Of a stretch of DNA of 8,428 bases, positions 1 to 7,370 are shown piece by piece. Below the pieces are notes generated by a model. It made no database searches and was not told the origin of the DNA. It worked only from the letters and a program-made list of their open reading frames with translations. Location: positions 1-8,428 of the forward strand of contig CAJXTP010000127.1 in the NCBI GenBank assembly GCA_913061335.1, written 5' to 3'. The stretch is from an uncultured Loktanella sp. (GTDB taxonomy: Bacteria > Pseudomonadota > Alphaproteobacteria > Rhodobacterales > Rhodobacteraceae). Positions within the stretch are counted from its first letter, which is position 1. Every line of letters begins with the position of its first letter. Both the position numbers and the translations under genes were made by a program.

Positions 1-42
1 CCTCTCTATTCGTCGGCAGCGTCAGATGTGTATAAGAGACAG
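1..42 (+). other. Untrimmed Illumina Nextera adapter with i5 index (artefact)
   Basis: Bases 24-42 are exactly the 19-bp Tn5 mosaic end AGATGTGTATAAGAGACAG. Bases 10-23 are TCGTCGGCAGCGTC, the Nextera read-1 adapter arm. Bases 2-9, CTCTCTAT, match the commonly used S502/N502 i5 index, and base 1 (C) fits the last base of the P5 primer. The order index, arm, mosaic end, insert is that of the P5 side of a tagmented fragment. Genomic sequence therefore begins at base 43, and any reading frame entering 1-42 is spurious. The match is to a known reagent sequence, not a native transposon end. Confidence 0.98.
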
Positions 43-508
43 GCAAACGGTCGTCCAAAGCCAAAGCCATCGCCACGTCACCTGCACGCAGCATGGACAC
101 CATCGACCGGAGCGGCGCAACATGTGAACGCAGCAAGATATCGGGATGACGGGCACGAAACTCTGCCAAAACCCGCGGCACCAAAGCCATAGCCGGCGGG
201 GTCGAAGCGGCCAGCCGCACCAACCCGGTCCGGCCAAGCCGCAGGTCTGAAGTCTTGCGGCGTATTCCTTCCAAACCTGCAAACAGACGCTCCGCCTCAG
301 GGTACAGTTCCAACGCCTCGGGCGTCGGAGAAAGCCGCCCCTTTTCTCGGTTAAACAGCAAGAAACCAAGATTGTCCTCGGTGTGGATCAATATCTGGCT
401 TAAAGCTGGCTGCGAGATATTCAGCATTCGCGCCGCAGCCGTCACTGTCCCAGCCCGCATCACCGCTGTAAAAACTTCAAGCTGCCGTGCCCGCAAAAAC
501 GCCTCCAT
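43..508 (-). CDS. LysR-family transcriptional regulator, 3' end missing
   Basis: This is the N-terminal half of a LysR-type regulator: 155 complete codons from the ATG at 508-506 to the adapter junction, where about 300 residues are usual. Residues about 5-65 form the winged helix-turn-helix. The hallmark run includes TAAARMLNISQPALSQ (about 23-38), followed by LGFLLFNREKGRLSPTPEA (about 47-65). A linker helix follows, and the effector-binding domain begins near residue 93 (GLVRLAAST) before the sequence stops. No strong ribosome site precedes the ATG, but the HTH lies at the normal distance from it. The gene is divergent from the flavoprotein gene at 607, the usual arrangement for a LysR protein that controls its neighbour. 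The inducer is unknown because most of the effector domain is missing. Confidence 0.9.
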
Positions 509-606
509 AGGTTTGACTTATGGAACCATGCATATCCGGTCTTTGACAGACTGGTCCAGTGGTGATTGACTTTGTGCGATGGAAACAATTGCGCTAGGAA
601 AGCCAT
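509..606. promoter_or_regulatory. Divergent promoter region between regulator and oxidoreductase
   Basis: This 98-bp region separates two divergent start codons and must hold both promoters unless transcription starts elsewhere. It contains a perfect 11-nt palindrome ACTGGTCCAGT at 550-560, a candidate operator. TTGACA at 543-548 matches a consensus -35 box on the plus strand, but no good -10 box lies 16-18 bp downstream. GGTT (510-513) and AACC (524-527) form a small dyad just upstream of the regulator start, loosely like a LysR site. AGGAAAG at 596-602, four bases before the ATG at 607, is the ribosome-binding site of the flavoprotein gene. Which protein binds here is inferred from gene order only. 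Confidence 0.5.
596..602 (+). promoter_or_regulatory. Ribosome-binding site of the flavoprotein gene
   Basis: AGGAAAG lies four bases before the ATG at 607. It decides this start, because the Rossmann glycines then fall at residues 7-12, as expected for a protein without an N-terminal extension. Confidence 0.65.
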
Positions 607-1719
607 ATGGATGTCATCGTTCTGGGTGGCGGATTGATGGGAACGGCCTCGGCCTTTTTTTTGGCCCGCCGAGGCGCGCGCGTGACGTTGATCGAACGCC
701 GCGGTATCGGCACCGGTGCCACCGTTGCGAGCTTTGGCAATATCCGTCGCACTGGTCGATACCTGCCACAATTGCCACTGGCACACCGCGCACGCGCGCT
801 TTGGGGTCAAGCGGCTGACCTACTTGGCCGCGATGTAGAGTTTCGCGCCACGGGTCATATCCGTTTGATTTACGACGATAAAGCACTGTCAGATATGCGC
901 GCCTTTGCAGATGCGGCGCGGCCTTGGGGATTGAACCTAGATGAGCTTGAGCCAGCCGAAATCCAGCGTCGTTTTCCAGGGCTTGGGCCTGGCGCGATAG
1001 CTGCCAGCTTCTCGCCAGAGGACGGCTCAGGCAATCCCAGACTTATTGCGCCCGCCTTTGCCGAGGCAGCGCAAAAATTGGGTGTGCGCGTCATAGCCCA
1101 GACTAGCGTTGGCACTATTTCTCGCACCTCGGGTGGCTTTTCGGTCGAGGCAGACGCCGGCCTCATTGAGGCAGAGGCACTGCTCAATTGTGCAGGTGCT
1201 TGGGGTGGGCGGATCGCGGCGCAGTTCGACGAACCGGTTCCAATCGAAGTGTTAGGTCCCCAAATGGGTGTGACTGAGCCCTTGCCTCACCGGATTTTAC
1301 CTGTCGTTGGGGTCTGGAGCAGTGCCGCAAAAGACAACGTCTATTTCCGACAAGTCGAACGCGGCAACATCGTGTTCGGCGGTGGTGCGCCGCATGTTCC
1401 CGTCGCACTTGATCCGGGGTATGCACAGACCGATCCCGTCACCACCCCGATCCAGATGCGCGCGCTCATACGGTTGTTGCCCGCCCTGCGCGATGTCGCT
1501 GTAATCCGCACTTGGTCAGGCTGCGAGGGCTACCTGCAGGATATGCTGCCGGTCATGGGCGCGTCAGCCACGACACCGGGGCTGTTTCATGCGTTTGGTT
1601 TCTGCGGACACGGCTTTCAGCTTGGGCCCGGGGTGGGCGATGCAATGGCAGAGCTGATCATCACAGGGCGATGTGAGACCCCCCTTGAAGGTTTTCGCAT
1701 CAACCGGTTCGCGGCATGA
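607..1719 (+). CDS. FAD-dependent oxidoreductase, DAO family
   Basis: A complete 370-residue flavoprotein of the D-amino-acid oxidase/glycine oxidase/sarcosine oxidase-beta superfamily. The N-terminus shows the Rossmann FAD-binding motif, GGGLMG with glycines at 7, 9 and 12, and an acidic residue (E30) ending the second strand, where the FAD ribose is normally held. The C-terminus has the second FAD-contacting block, GFCGHGFQLGPGVGDAM (about 331-347), typical of this family. Such enzymes oxidise the C-N bond of amines or amino acids, giving an imine that hydrolyses, with oxygen or an electron-transfer partner as acceptor. Length and the C-terminal block recall the beta subunits of opine oxidase and hydrogen cyanide synthase, but no alpha subunit is present, so the substrate is open. 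The start is supported by AGGAAAG four bases upstream. Local G+C is higher (about 60% or more in the first 120 bp) than in the ABC genes. Confidence 0.92.
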   Translation: MDVIVLGGGLMGTASAFFLARRGARVTLIERRGIGTGATVASFGNIRRTGRYLPQLPLAHRARALWGQAADLLGRDVEFRATGHIRLIYDDKALSDMRAFADAARPWGLNLDELEPAEIQRRFPGLGPGAIAASFSPEDGSGNPRLIAPAFAEAAQKLGVRVIAQTSVGTISRTSGGFSVEADAGLIEAEALLNCAGAWGGRIAAQFDEPVPIEVLGPQMGVTEPLPHRILPVVGVWSSAAKDNVYFRQVERGNIVFGGGAPHVPVALDPGYAQTDPVTTPIQMRALIRLLPALRDVAVIRTWSGCEGYLQDMLPVMGASATTPGLFHAFGFCGHGFQLGPGVGDAMAELIITGRCETPLEGFRINRFAA

Positions 1720-1814
1720 TTTCGGAGTTCAAAACCTAGCGCCATTAACTGTGATCAAATTTTACCCGCCATCATCATTTGCTTTGGATGCCGTACAGGA
1801 TCGAGCCAATCTGG

Positions 1815-2193
1815 TTACAGGCGATCTATCAGAGCGTCGATGTATTGCTTGCGCATGGCAACTTCTTCTTCCAGATGCTTTAGTTCAAGGCGAATGAGAT
1901 CTGACATCTCCGCGTCTTGAAGTTGCGTGGTTTTCAACCGTTCTAGCTCTCTGAGGGCATCGCGAAATGCAGGTATGCTTTCGTAAACCGTGTGAGTGGT
2001 GTTGCTTTCGCTATCAACGACGACGGTTTTGTTGTCTGTGGAAACTTGTAACGGCAACTGACTGGCAGAAACGATCCTTGCTTACGTCTGTACACGATTT
2101 GCAACACGTCGGATTTTCCTGAAGGATAATGGAGAAACTTCTCGATCTGATCTGGGTTTTGAACCCCCATTTCACTTAGGCGTGGATATTCAT
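1815..2193 (-). pseudogene. Frameshifted DUF3461-family small protein gene
   Basis: The two halves of one small protein lie in different minus-strand frames. The N-terminal half (YPRLSEMGVQNPDQIEKF, then YRRKQGSFLPVSCRYKFP) reads through 2188 to about 2031. The C-terminal half (KTVVVDSESNTTHTVYES, then a charged coiled-coil-like tail ending DALIDRL) reads from about 2030 to the stop at 1815-1817. One extra T in the TTTT run at 2027-2030 (A on the coding strand) joins them as KFPQTTKTVVVDS. This agrees with my memory of DUF3461 proteins, with YP-LTEMG near the start, KGSF mid-protein, a VDS block and a C-terminal helix. The family has no known function. A second lesion lies at the start: ATG at 2193-2191 is followed by AATATC, out of frame, while one more A would give MKYPRLSEMG. 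The repaired protein would be 126 residues, close to the family length as I recall it. It lies 37 bp downstream of the transporter ATPase gene on the same strand. A translated fragment from the in-frame ATG at 2170 is possible. Confidence 0.7.
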
Positions 2194-2230
2194 AGACTTT
2201 GGTTTTTTCCTAAATCGAGTTGCTCACCCG

Positions 2231-3889
2231 CTATCTGTCAGAGAATTTGCGCATGAGCTCGGGATCTTGCTCGAGGCTGTCCAGCCATCCAAGATCAAGC
2301 TTTGGCACACTGGACAGAAGCAACTTGGAGTAAGGATGCGTGGTTGCATGCATCATATCCGCCGCTTTGGTCTGCTCAACCTTTTCACCATTATACATGA
2401 CAACGACATCATCGCAGATCGCCTGAACCGTTGACAGGTCATGGCTAATGAACAGGTAGGACAAGCCCAGTTCATTCTGCAATTCTTTTAGAAGATCCAG
2501 GATCGCCGCTGCAACAACTGTATCCAGAGCCGAAGTGATTTCATCACACAAAATAAGGTCAGGCTCGGCGGCGAGTGCACGTGCTAGATTGATCCGCTGT
2601 TTTTGCCCGCCCGACAACTCCCCCGGCAATCGATATTTCAGTGACGTTGGCAGGTGCACCATGTCAAGCAACTCTTCGACGCGTTTCTCTTTCTGCCTAC
2701 CGCCCATGTTGTGATAAAAGCTGAGCGGCCGCCCAAGAATGGTTCCGATAGGTTTATTTGGATTCAAGGCGGTATCGGCAAATTGGAACACGATTTGCAG
2801 GCGACGTAAATGTTCACGGCTGCGATCTTTCAAGTCAGCTTGCAAGGGTTTTCCATCAAACTGAATATCTCCGGAAGCCCTCGGCAAAAGCCCAGCAATC
2901 GTGCGCGCAAGGGTCGATTTTCCGCAGCCAGATTCACCGATCACGCCAATATTTTGGCCCCGCTTCAAGGTGAGACTAATATCCTTTAGGGCCACAAATG
3001 CGGGCATTCCATCTTTGCCAATCAAACCATATCCAGCAAAGGTATTCTGAACGTCCAAAATGGTGTCGGTTATGGCTTCGTCGATCGGCGTCGCGTATTC
3101 AGCCGGCTTGAACGCGGCGACCAGCTGTTTAGTATAGGGGTGTTGAGGAGCGGTCAGGATTTGCTCGGCTGTGCCTTCTTCTTGCACTTCGCCCCCCTTC
3201 AGCACGACGATCCGATCTGCAATCTGCGCCACAACCGCTAAGTCGTGAGACACATAGACACCGCCTATATCACTGTTTTGCATCACGGACTTAAAGGCTC
3301 TAAGAACCTCGACTTGCGTGGTCACATCAAGCGCGGTGGTGGGTTCATCAAAGATCATCAAAGCCGGATCAGCAATTAGGGCCATCGCCGCCGACAGCCG
3401 CTGCAACTGTCCACCGGATACCTGATGTGGAAACCGATCACCGATTATTTCGGGATTGGGCAATGCAAGTGCTCGAAAAAGCTCAACCGCCTTTTCTTGC
3501 GCCTGGGTGTCGGACATCAGCCCGTGAATCCGCGAAACCTCGACCACCTGATCCATTATCTTCTGCGAGGGATTAAAGGCGGAGGCGGCACTTTGAGGCA
3601 CATAGGCCGCAACTGCGCCGCGCATTTTAGCCGCCTCGGCACGTGTCAAAGAAGCCATTTCCTTGCCCTTAAGCAGCACTGATCCTCCAGTAATTTCACA
3701 GCCTGTTCGGGTGTATCCCATCAATGTAAGCGCAATTGTGGTCTTTCCCGATCCGCTTTCGCCGATCAACGCCACCATCTCTCCCTTGGCTATGTCAAAG
3801 GAAACGCCTTTGATGATCGCGATCTGTCGACCGGCGTCGGTTGTCGCTGTCACCTGCAGGTCACGAATTTGAGCTAGGTCATCTTTCAT
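2231..3889 (-). CDS. Peptide ABC transporter ATPase, two fused ATP-binding domains
   Basis: This 552-residue protein carries both nucleotide-binding domains of a Dpp/Opp/Ddp-type importer, equivalent to DppD plus DppF in one chain. Domain 1 has Walker A GESGSGKTT (43-51), Q-loop Q99, signature VSGGQ (157-161), Walker B LMIFDE (177-182) and switch H215. It is followed by the HPYTKQL element (about 250-256) common in oligopeptide ATPases. Domain 2 has Walker A GESGCGKST (318-326), Q-loop Q369, signature LSGGQ (425-429), Walker B LILCDE (445-450) and switch H483. In domain 2 the usual proline after the Walker B glutamate is isoleucine (DEITSALD); the catalytic glutamate is intact, so both sites look competent. 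The protein would act on the cytoplasmic face, driving the two permeases. Its ATG overlaps the stop of the permease gene upstream in an ATGA (3886-3889), implying coupled translation. It is the last intact gene of the operon. Confidence 0.96.
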   Translation of the reverse strand: MKDDLAQIRDLQVTATTDAGRQIAIIKGVSFDIAKGEMVALIGESGSGKTTIALTLMGYTRTGCEITGGSVLLKGKEMASLTRAEAAKMRGAVAAYVPQSAASAFNPSQKIMDQVVEVSRIHGLMSDTQAQEKAVELFRALALPNPEIIGDRFPHQVSGGQLQRLSAAMALIADPALMIFDEPTTALDVTTQVEVLRAFKSVMQNSDIGGVYVSHDLAVVAQIADRIVVLKGGEVQEEGTAEQILTAPQHPYTKQLVAAFKPAEYATPIDEAITDTILDVQNTFAGYGLIGKDGMPAFVALKDISLTLKRGQNIGVIGESGCGKSTLARTIAGLLPRASGDIQFDGKPLQADLKDRSREHLRRLQIVFQFADTALNPNKPIGTILGRPLSFYHNMGGRQKEKRVEELLDMVHLPTSLKYRLPGELSGGQKQRINLARALAAEPDLILCDEITSALDTVVAAAILDLLKELQNELGLSYLFISHDLSTVQAICDDVVVMYNGEKVEQTKAADMMHATTHPYSKLLLSSVPKLDLGWLDSLEQDPELMRKFSDR

Positions 3890-4731
3890 TCGCCCTGATC
3901 CCGTACGCGTTGTGGCAGGTTATCAATCAACATATTCACGCTGATCGTTAAGCTAGCGATTGCAAAGGACGGCACGATGACAGCTGGTGCGCCAAACGGC
4001 AGTGCGCCCAAATTTTCGCGAACCAACGCGCCCCAATCTGCATTTGGCGGCTGCACCCCGATCCCAAGGAAAGAAAGTCCTGAGAGCAGCAAAACAATCC
4101 AGACAAATCGCAAACCGAAATCGGCCAGAACGGGGCTAATGATGTTGGGAAAAATCTCTTCGCGGATCACGTATAGTGTTCCTTCACCACGGGCCTTAGC
4201 GACGGTCACAAAATCCATCGTATTGATGTTAACAGCCAGCGCGCGTGAGAAACGATATGATCCTGGCGCATAGATTAGTGCCAGTGTGATAATAAGCACG
4301 GGAATGGTCGACCCCACGGCTGCCACAACGACAAGCCCAAAAAGCAGGCTGGGAATAGAGTTAAAGGCGTCCAGAAACCGGCTAAGTACAGTGTCGAACA
4401 GACCACCAATTGAGGCGGCTGCCATCCCAAGCGTTACGCCTAGAAAGCACGCCAGAAAAACCCCAGCCAGCGCAATCCCGACGGTATAGCGCGCACCATA
4501 CAGAACGCGCGACAGCATATCGCGGCCAAGATAGTCTGTTCCCAGCCAGAACTCGGACGTCATTGGTCCAAAATAGTCATAATCAACAATCAGACCAATG
4601 GGGTAAGGCGTTAGCAGGGGAGCGAAAATCGCGACGACGGCCCAAAACAGAATAACGACTGATGCAACAATCCCGACCAAATTAAAACTGAAGCCCCAAT
4701 AGGAAAGGCGAAAACCAGATACCAACATCAT
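3886..4731 (-). CDS. Peptide ABC transporter permease, DppC type
   Basis: A 281-residue inner-membrane permease of the binding-protein-dependent transport family. The N-terminus has one membrane helix (about 18-40). It is followed by the DppC/OppC hallmark LGTDYLGRDMLSRVLYGAR (63-81), and hydrophobic segments lie near 84-106, 126-155, 207-225 and 248-268. The EAA loop that docks on the ATPase is at about 175-198 (VTVAKARGEGTLYVIREEIF). Two ATG codons occur in tandem at 4731 and 4728. The first gives a 4-bp ATGA overlap with the upstream permease stop and is taken here, but the second would change the protein by only one residue. It should form a heterodimeric channel with the neighbouring DppB-type permease. 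The substrate cannot be read from the sequence; peptides, nickel, opines and glutathione all use this family. Confidence 0.95.
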   Translation of the reverse strand: MMLVSGFRLSYWGFSFNLVGIVASVVILFWAVVAIFAPLLTPYPIGLIVDYDYFGPMTSEFWLGTDYLGRDMLSRVLYGARYTVGIALAGVFLACFLGVTLGMAAASIGGLFDTVLSRFLDAFNSIPSLLFGLVVVAAVGSTIPVLIITLALIYAPGSYRFSRALAVNINTMDFVTVAKARGEGTLYVIREEIFPNIISPVLADFGLRFVWIVLLLSGLSFLGIGVQPPNADWGALVRENLGALPFGAPAVIVPSFAIASLTISVNMLIDNLPQRVRDQGE

Positions 4732-5681
4732 GTGCGTAGCCTTGGATTGGCGAGAATTCCCGCAATATCAGCCAGTGTGATGAGAAACAGATAGCTGAAG
4801 CAGAAAATCATCGCGCAGGACTGGATAAGAGGCAAATCGCGTGTCGCGACCGCATCCACCATTAACTTGGCCACACCGGGATAGTTAAAGACGGTTTCAA
4901 TAATGATGACGCCACCAACGAGATAGGAAAGCGATAGCGCAACCGCATTCGCGATCGGGCCAATGGCGTTTGGCAGGGCATGTTTCAGCACCACACGAGG
5001 CATCGATGCGCCCTTAAGGGTCGCCATTTCAACATAGGGAGAACTGAGTATGTCAATCAGTGCTGCACGCGTCATGCGCGACATTTGCACCGAGACTGTC
5101 ACGGTCAAGATGCCCACCGGCAGCGCAAATGTCCTCAAAAGTTCCCCAAAGGAGCTGACCTCACTTGCCAGTGACAGCGCCGGAACCCATTGCAGGTAAA
5201 CCGCAAAAATCAGGACGCCACCCGTGGCCAGCATGAACTCTGGGACTGAAATCACAGCGATGGTCAGGAAGGAAATAATCCGGTCATAGGGCGACAGCCT
5301 GAACATGGCGCTTGTCACACCCAGAAACATTGCTAGTGGCACTGAAAGCAGCGCAGCGACCCCTGCGAGCTTGAGTGTATTGGATAAGCGATCGCCGATC
5401 ATCGAAGCAACCGAAGTGTCGTTGACATAGGATGTTCCCATGTCCCCGGTCAGCAATCCGCCAAGCCAGCGAAAATAGCGGTAAATTGCAGGTTCGTTCA
5501 GCCCCATGGCCTCACGCAATCCGGCTACAGCGTCAGGCGTGGCTGCTTGCCCAAGAAGAATTTCAGCAACATCGCCGGGCAGCATCTCGGTCGCCGCAAA
5601 AACAGCCAAGGATACAATAAATAGGGATATCAGGGCAATTCCAAGCCGTTGTAGAAGTACGCTGAGGATAAGTCCGTTCAT
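4728..5681 (-). CDS. Peptide ABC transporter permease, DppB type
   Basis: A 317-residue inner-membrane permease. The first helix is at about 10-31 and leads into the DppB signature region with MLPGDVAEILLGQAATPD (33-50), followed by a periplasmic segment containing GDMGTSY (79-85). Further hydrophobic segments lie near 103-127, 136-165, 184-200, 240-262 and 287-309. The EAA loop for ATPase contact is at about 217-240 (VEMATLKGASMPRVVLKHAL). The length fits the 300-340 residues usual for this subunit. AGGCGG at 5690-5695, read on the minus strand and followed by a 5- to 8-base gap, supports the ATG at 5681. The gene follows the binding-protein gene after a 75-bp gap that contains a stem-loop, and its stop overlaps the next start, so expression of the membrane components is probably coupled. 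Confidence 0.95.
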   Translation of the reverse strand: MNGLILSVLLQRLGIALISLFIVSLAVFAATEMLPGDVAEILLGQAATPDAVAGLREAMGLNEPAIYRYFRWLGGLLTGDMGTSYVNDTSVASMIGDRLSNTLKLAGVAALLSVPLAMFLGVTSAMFRLSPYDRIISFLTIAVISVPEFMLATGGVLIFAVYLQWVPALSLASEVSSFGELLRTFALPVGILTVTVSVQMSRMTRAALIDILSSPYVEMATLKGASMPRVVLKHALPNAIGPIANAVALSLSYLVGGVIIIETVFNYPGVAKLMVDAVATRDLPLIQSCAMIFCFSYLFLITLADIAGILANPRLRT

Positions 5682-5710
5682 AACAACCGCCTAGTAGAGA
5701 GAATATATCG

Positions 5711-5744
5711 AAACAGGGCCAAAGCATACAGCCTTGGCCCGTTT
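5711..5744 (-). terminator. Intercistronic stem-loop, probable attenuator or 3'-end stabiliser
   Basis: AAAC (5711-5714) and GGGCCAA (5716-5722) pair with TTGGCCC (5734-5740) and GTTT (5741-5744), with a single bulged A at 5715 and an 11-nt loop. This hairpin of 11 base pairs begins about a dozen bases after the stop codon of the binding-protein gene and ends about 30 bases before the permease start. On the operon strand only the short U-rich GUUU follows the GC core, so it would terminate incompletely; on the opposite strand the core is followed by TTTTT. In binding-protein operons such hairpins commonly hold back transcription or protect the upstream mRNA, giving more binding protein than permease. 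That role is inferred here, but the hairpin itself is plain. Confidence 0.7.
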
Positions 5745-5756
5745 TTCAATCTAAGG

Positions 5757-7370
5757 CTAGGTGTTCAACCAGATGTATTCGGCAAACGCATAGCCCATCA
5801 TACCGCCAAGCGGGTTCGACTCTAGCCCACCAATTTGCTCTGAACGGCCATCAAGACTGGACAGGTAAACTGGGATCGCTGTGCCGGCATCCTCAGAGAC
5901 CATAACCTGCATTTCGTCGTAAATCTCTTTACGGCGCGCAAAGTCCAGTTCGCCGCGTGCCTCAACCAGCTTAGTGTCAAAGCTCTCGGATTTGAACCGG
6001 CTCTCGTTCCAAGGTGCATCCGAAGTATAGAGCAACGAAAACAGAATATCCGGAGTTGGACGTGGATTAATATTTCCGAAGTGAATTGGCGCTTTCAGCC
6101 AATAATTCGACCAATACCCATCCGCAGGAACACGATCGACATTAAAATTCATGCCAATTTCGCTACCAGCCTGTTGAACAAGCGTGGCAATATCCACCGA
6201 CGCGGTTGCCGCATCAGATGCAACGATCGGAATTTCAGTGCCCAGAAGACCGGCCTTTTCGAAATGATGACGCGCGCGTTCAGGATCAAAGGCCTTTGGT
6301 GCCAGTTCAGCATTGTGGAACCTGTTTGCGGGCGATACCGGTTGGTCATTACCAGCAATGGCAAGGCCGCGCATAACTGATTTCTCAATCTGCTCGCGGT
6401 TCAAAAGGTACTTCATACCAGTCACAAAATCGAGGCTCTCACCAGGGTTCATATCGCGACGCATATTCAGGTTCGTGTAGTTGCCTGAGTTGCTGGCGTC
6501 TGCAGTAACACCCGGCGTTGCATCCAACAGACGCAATGCGCGGCTGTTTAAAGCGCTGGAAAGGTGAACGTCACCTGCAACAAGCGCGTTCAAACGTGCA
6601 TTTTCGTCAGAAATTGCAAAGAATTCGAACCCGTCCAGATAAGGACCGGTGTCTTTGAAGTAGTTGGTGTTACGCAACATGACCGAACGCACACCAGGGG
6701 TGAACTCTTCGACCATAAATGCACCGGTTCCGTTGCCCGCAGAGAAATCGGTTGTGCCGTCCGCCACAATCATGAAGTGGTGCAGCGACAAAATCACTGG
6801 GAGGTCGGCATTTGGCGCGTCAAGCGTGATTTGCACGGTTAGGGGATCTACGGCGGTGATTTCGCTCATCTGTGCCGCAATGGAATTCACCTTAGAGCCA
6901 ACCGCTTTGTCCAGATGACGCGCAAGCGAGAACACAACATCATCGGCGCTTAGGGTACGACCGTCATGGAAGGTCACACCTGACCGTAGATTGATGGTCC
7001 ACACCTTCGCATTATCGCTCTCGATGCTCTCGGCAAGCTCCATCTGAGGATCGCCACTCGTGTCGAGGAATGTCAGGCGGTTATAGCACGCACAAATCCG
7101 CGAATAATCAGTCGAATTCGAAGATATCGCTGGATCAAGCGTATCAGCTGTAGATGAGGTCGCGCCGGCGACGCGGATCATACCGCCCATCGTGGGCTCT
7201 GCAGCATAGGCCGCAGTCGCACTTCCAAGGATAAGGCCACTGGCTGACATTGTCAGGCCACCGGCCATCATCATTTTCATCAAATCACGTCGCGTCGCCC
7301 CACGGTGAAGCGATTGCCGCAACATAGCGTTGTCGCGCGAGGTCCAATTTGTGGATTTCCTGTTGGTCAT
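5757..7370 (-). CDS. ABC transporter substrate-binding protein, family 5, Tat-exported
   Basis: A 537-residue periplasmic binding protein of the DppA/OppA (SBP_bac_5) family. Residues 1-25 are a polar leader, followed by the twin-arginine motif TRRDLMK (26-32), a hydrophobic stretch (about 33-53) and a likely AYA-AEP signal-peptidase site after residue 56. Export is therefore by the Tat system, folded, rather than by Sec. The mature part begins with GGMIRVAG and DTLDPAISSNSTDY, the usual N-terminal lobe of this family. WTINLRSGVTFHDGRTLSADDVVFSL follows in two pieces near residues 118-145 and is the family's most conserved block. GGGAAA-like GGGAAATAAA immediately before the ATG at 7370 provides the ribosome site; the internal Met16 is an alternative but lacks one. 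As first gene of the operon it sets the substrate specificity of the importer. No lipobox is present. The ligand is unknown. Confidence 0.96.
   Translation of the reverse strand: MTNRKSTNWTSRDNAMLRQSLHRGATRRDLMKMMMAGGLTMSASGLILGSATAAYAAEPTMGGMIRVAGATSSTADTLDPAISSNSTDYSRICACYNRLTFLDTSGDPQMELAESIESDNAKVWTINLRSGVTFHDGRTLSADDVVFSLARHLDKAVGSKVNSIAAQMSEITAVDPLTVQITLDAPNADLPVILSLHHFMIVADGTTDFSAGNGTGAFMVEEFTPGVRSVMLRNTNYFKDTGPYLDGFEFFAISDENARLNALVAGDVHLSSALNSRALRLLDATPGVTADASNSGNYTNLNMRRDMNPGESLDFVTGMKYLLNREQIEKSVMRGLAIAGNDQPVSPANRFHNAELAPKAFDPERARHHFEKAGLLGTEIPIVASDAATASVDIATLVQQAGSEIGMNFNVDRVPADGYWSNYWLKAPIHFGNINPRPTPDILFSLLYTSDAPWNESRFKSESFDTKLVEARGELDFARRKEIYDEMQVMVSEDAGTAIPVYLSSLDGRSEQIGGLESNPLGGMMGYAFAEYIWLNT

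Noticed and set aside
24..42. Tn5 mosaic end as a native transposon end
   Set aside because: It is directly joined to the Nextera arm and i5 index, has no partner end, and no transposase gene is present.
22..369. Minus-strand 115-residue ORF rich in Trp, Cys and Arg, ending in SLIHI
   Set aside because: It is out of frame with the clear LysR protein on the same strand, and its C-terminal residues are encoded by the Nextera adapter.
445..456. Residue reading in the fused ATPase: Walker B proline replaced by isoleucine as a sign of a dead site (residues 445-456 of the protein)
   Set aside because: The catalytic glutamate, signature, Q-loop and switch histidine are all present, so the domain should still hydrolyse ATP.
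255..569. Plus-strand 104-residue ORF opposite the regulator gene
   Set aside because: It is antisense to the LysR helix-turn-helix coding region, has low-complexity Ser/Arg/Ala composition, and runs into the divergent promoter.
543..571. Complete sigma-70 promoter starting at TTGACA
   Set aside because: No acceptable -10 hexamer lies 16-18 bp downstream, so only the -35-like match is recorded.
1943..2170. Separate 75-residue minus-strand protein
   Set aside because: Only its first part (to about 2031) resembles a known family; the rest is the out-of-frame continuation after the shift. It is treated as half of the broken DUF3461 gene.
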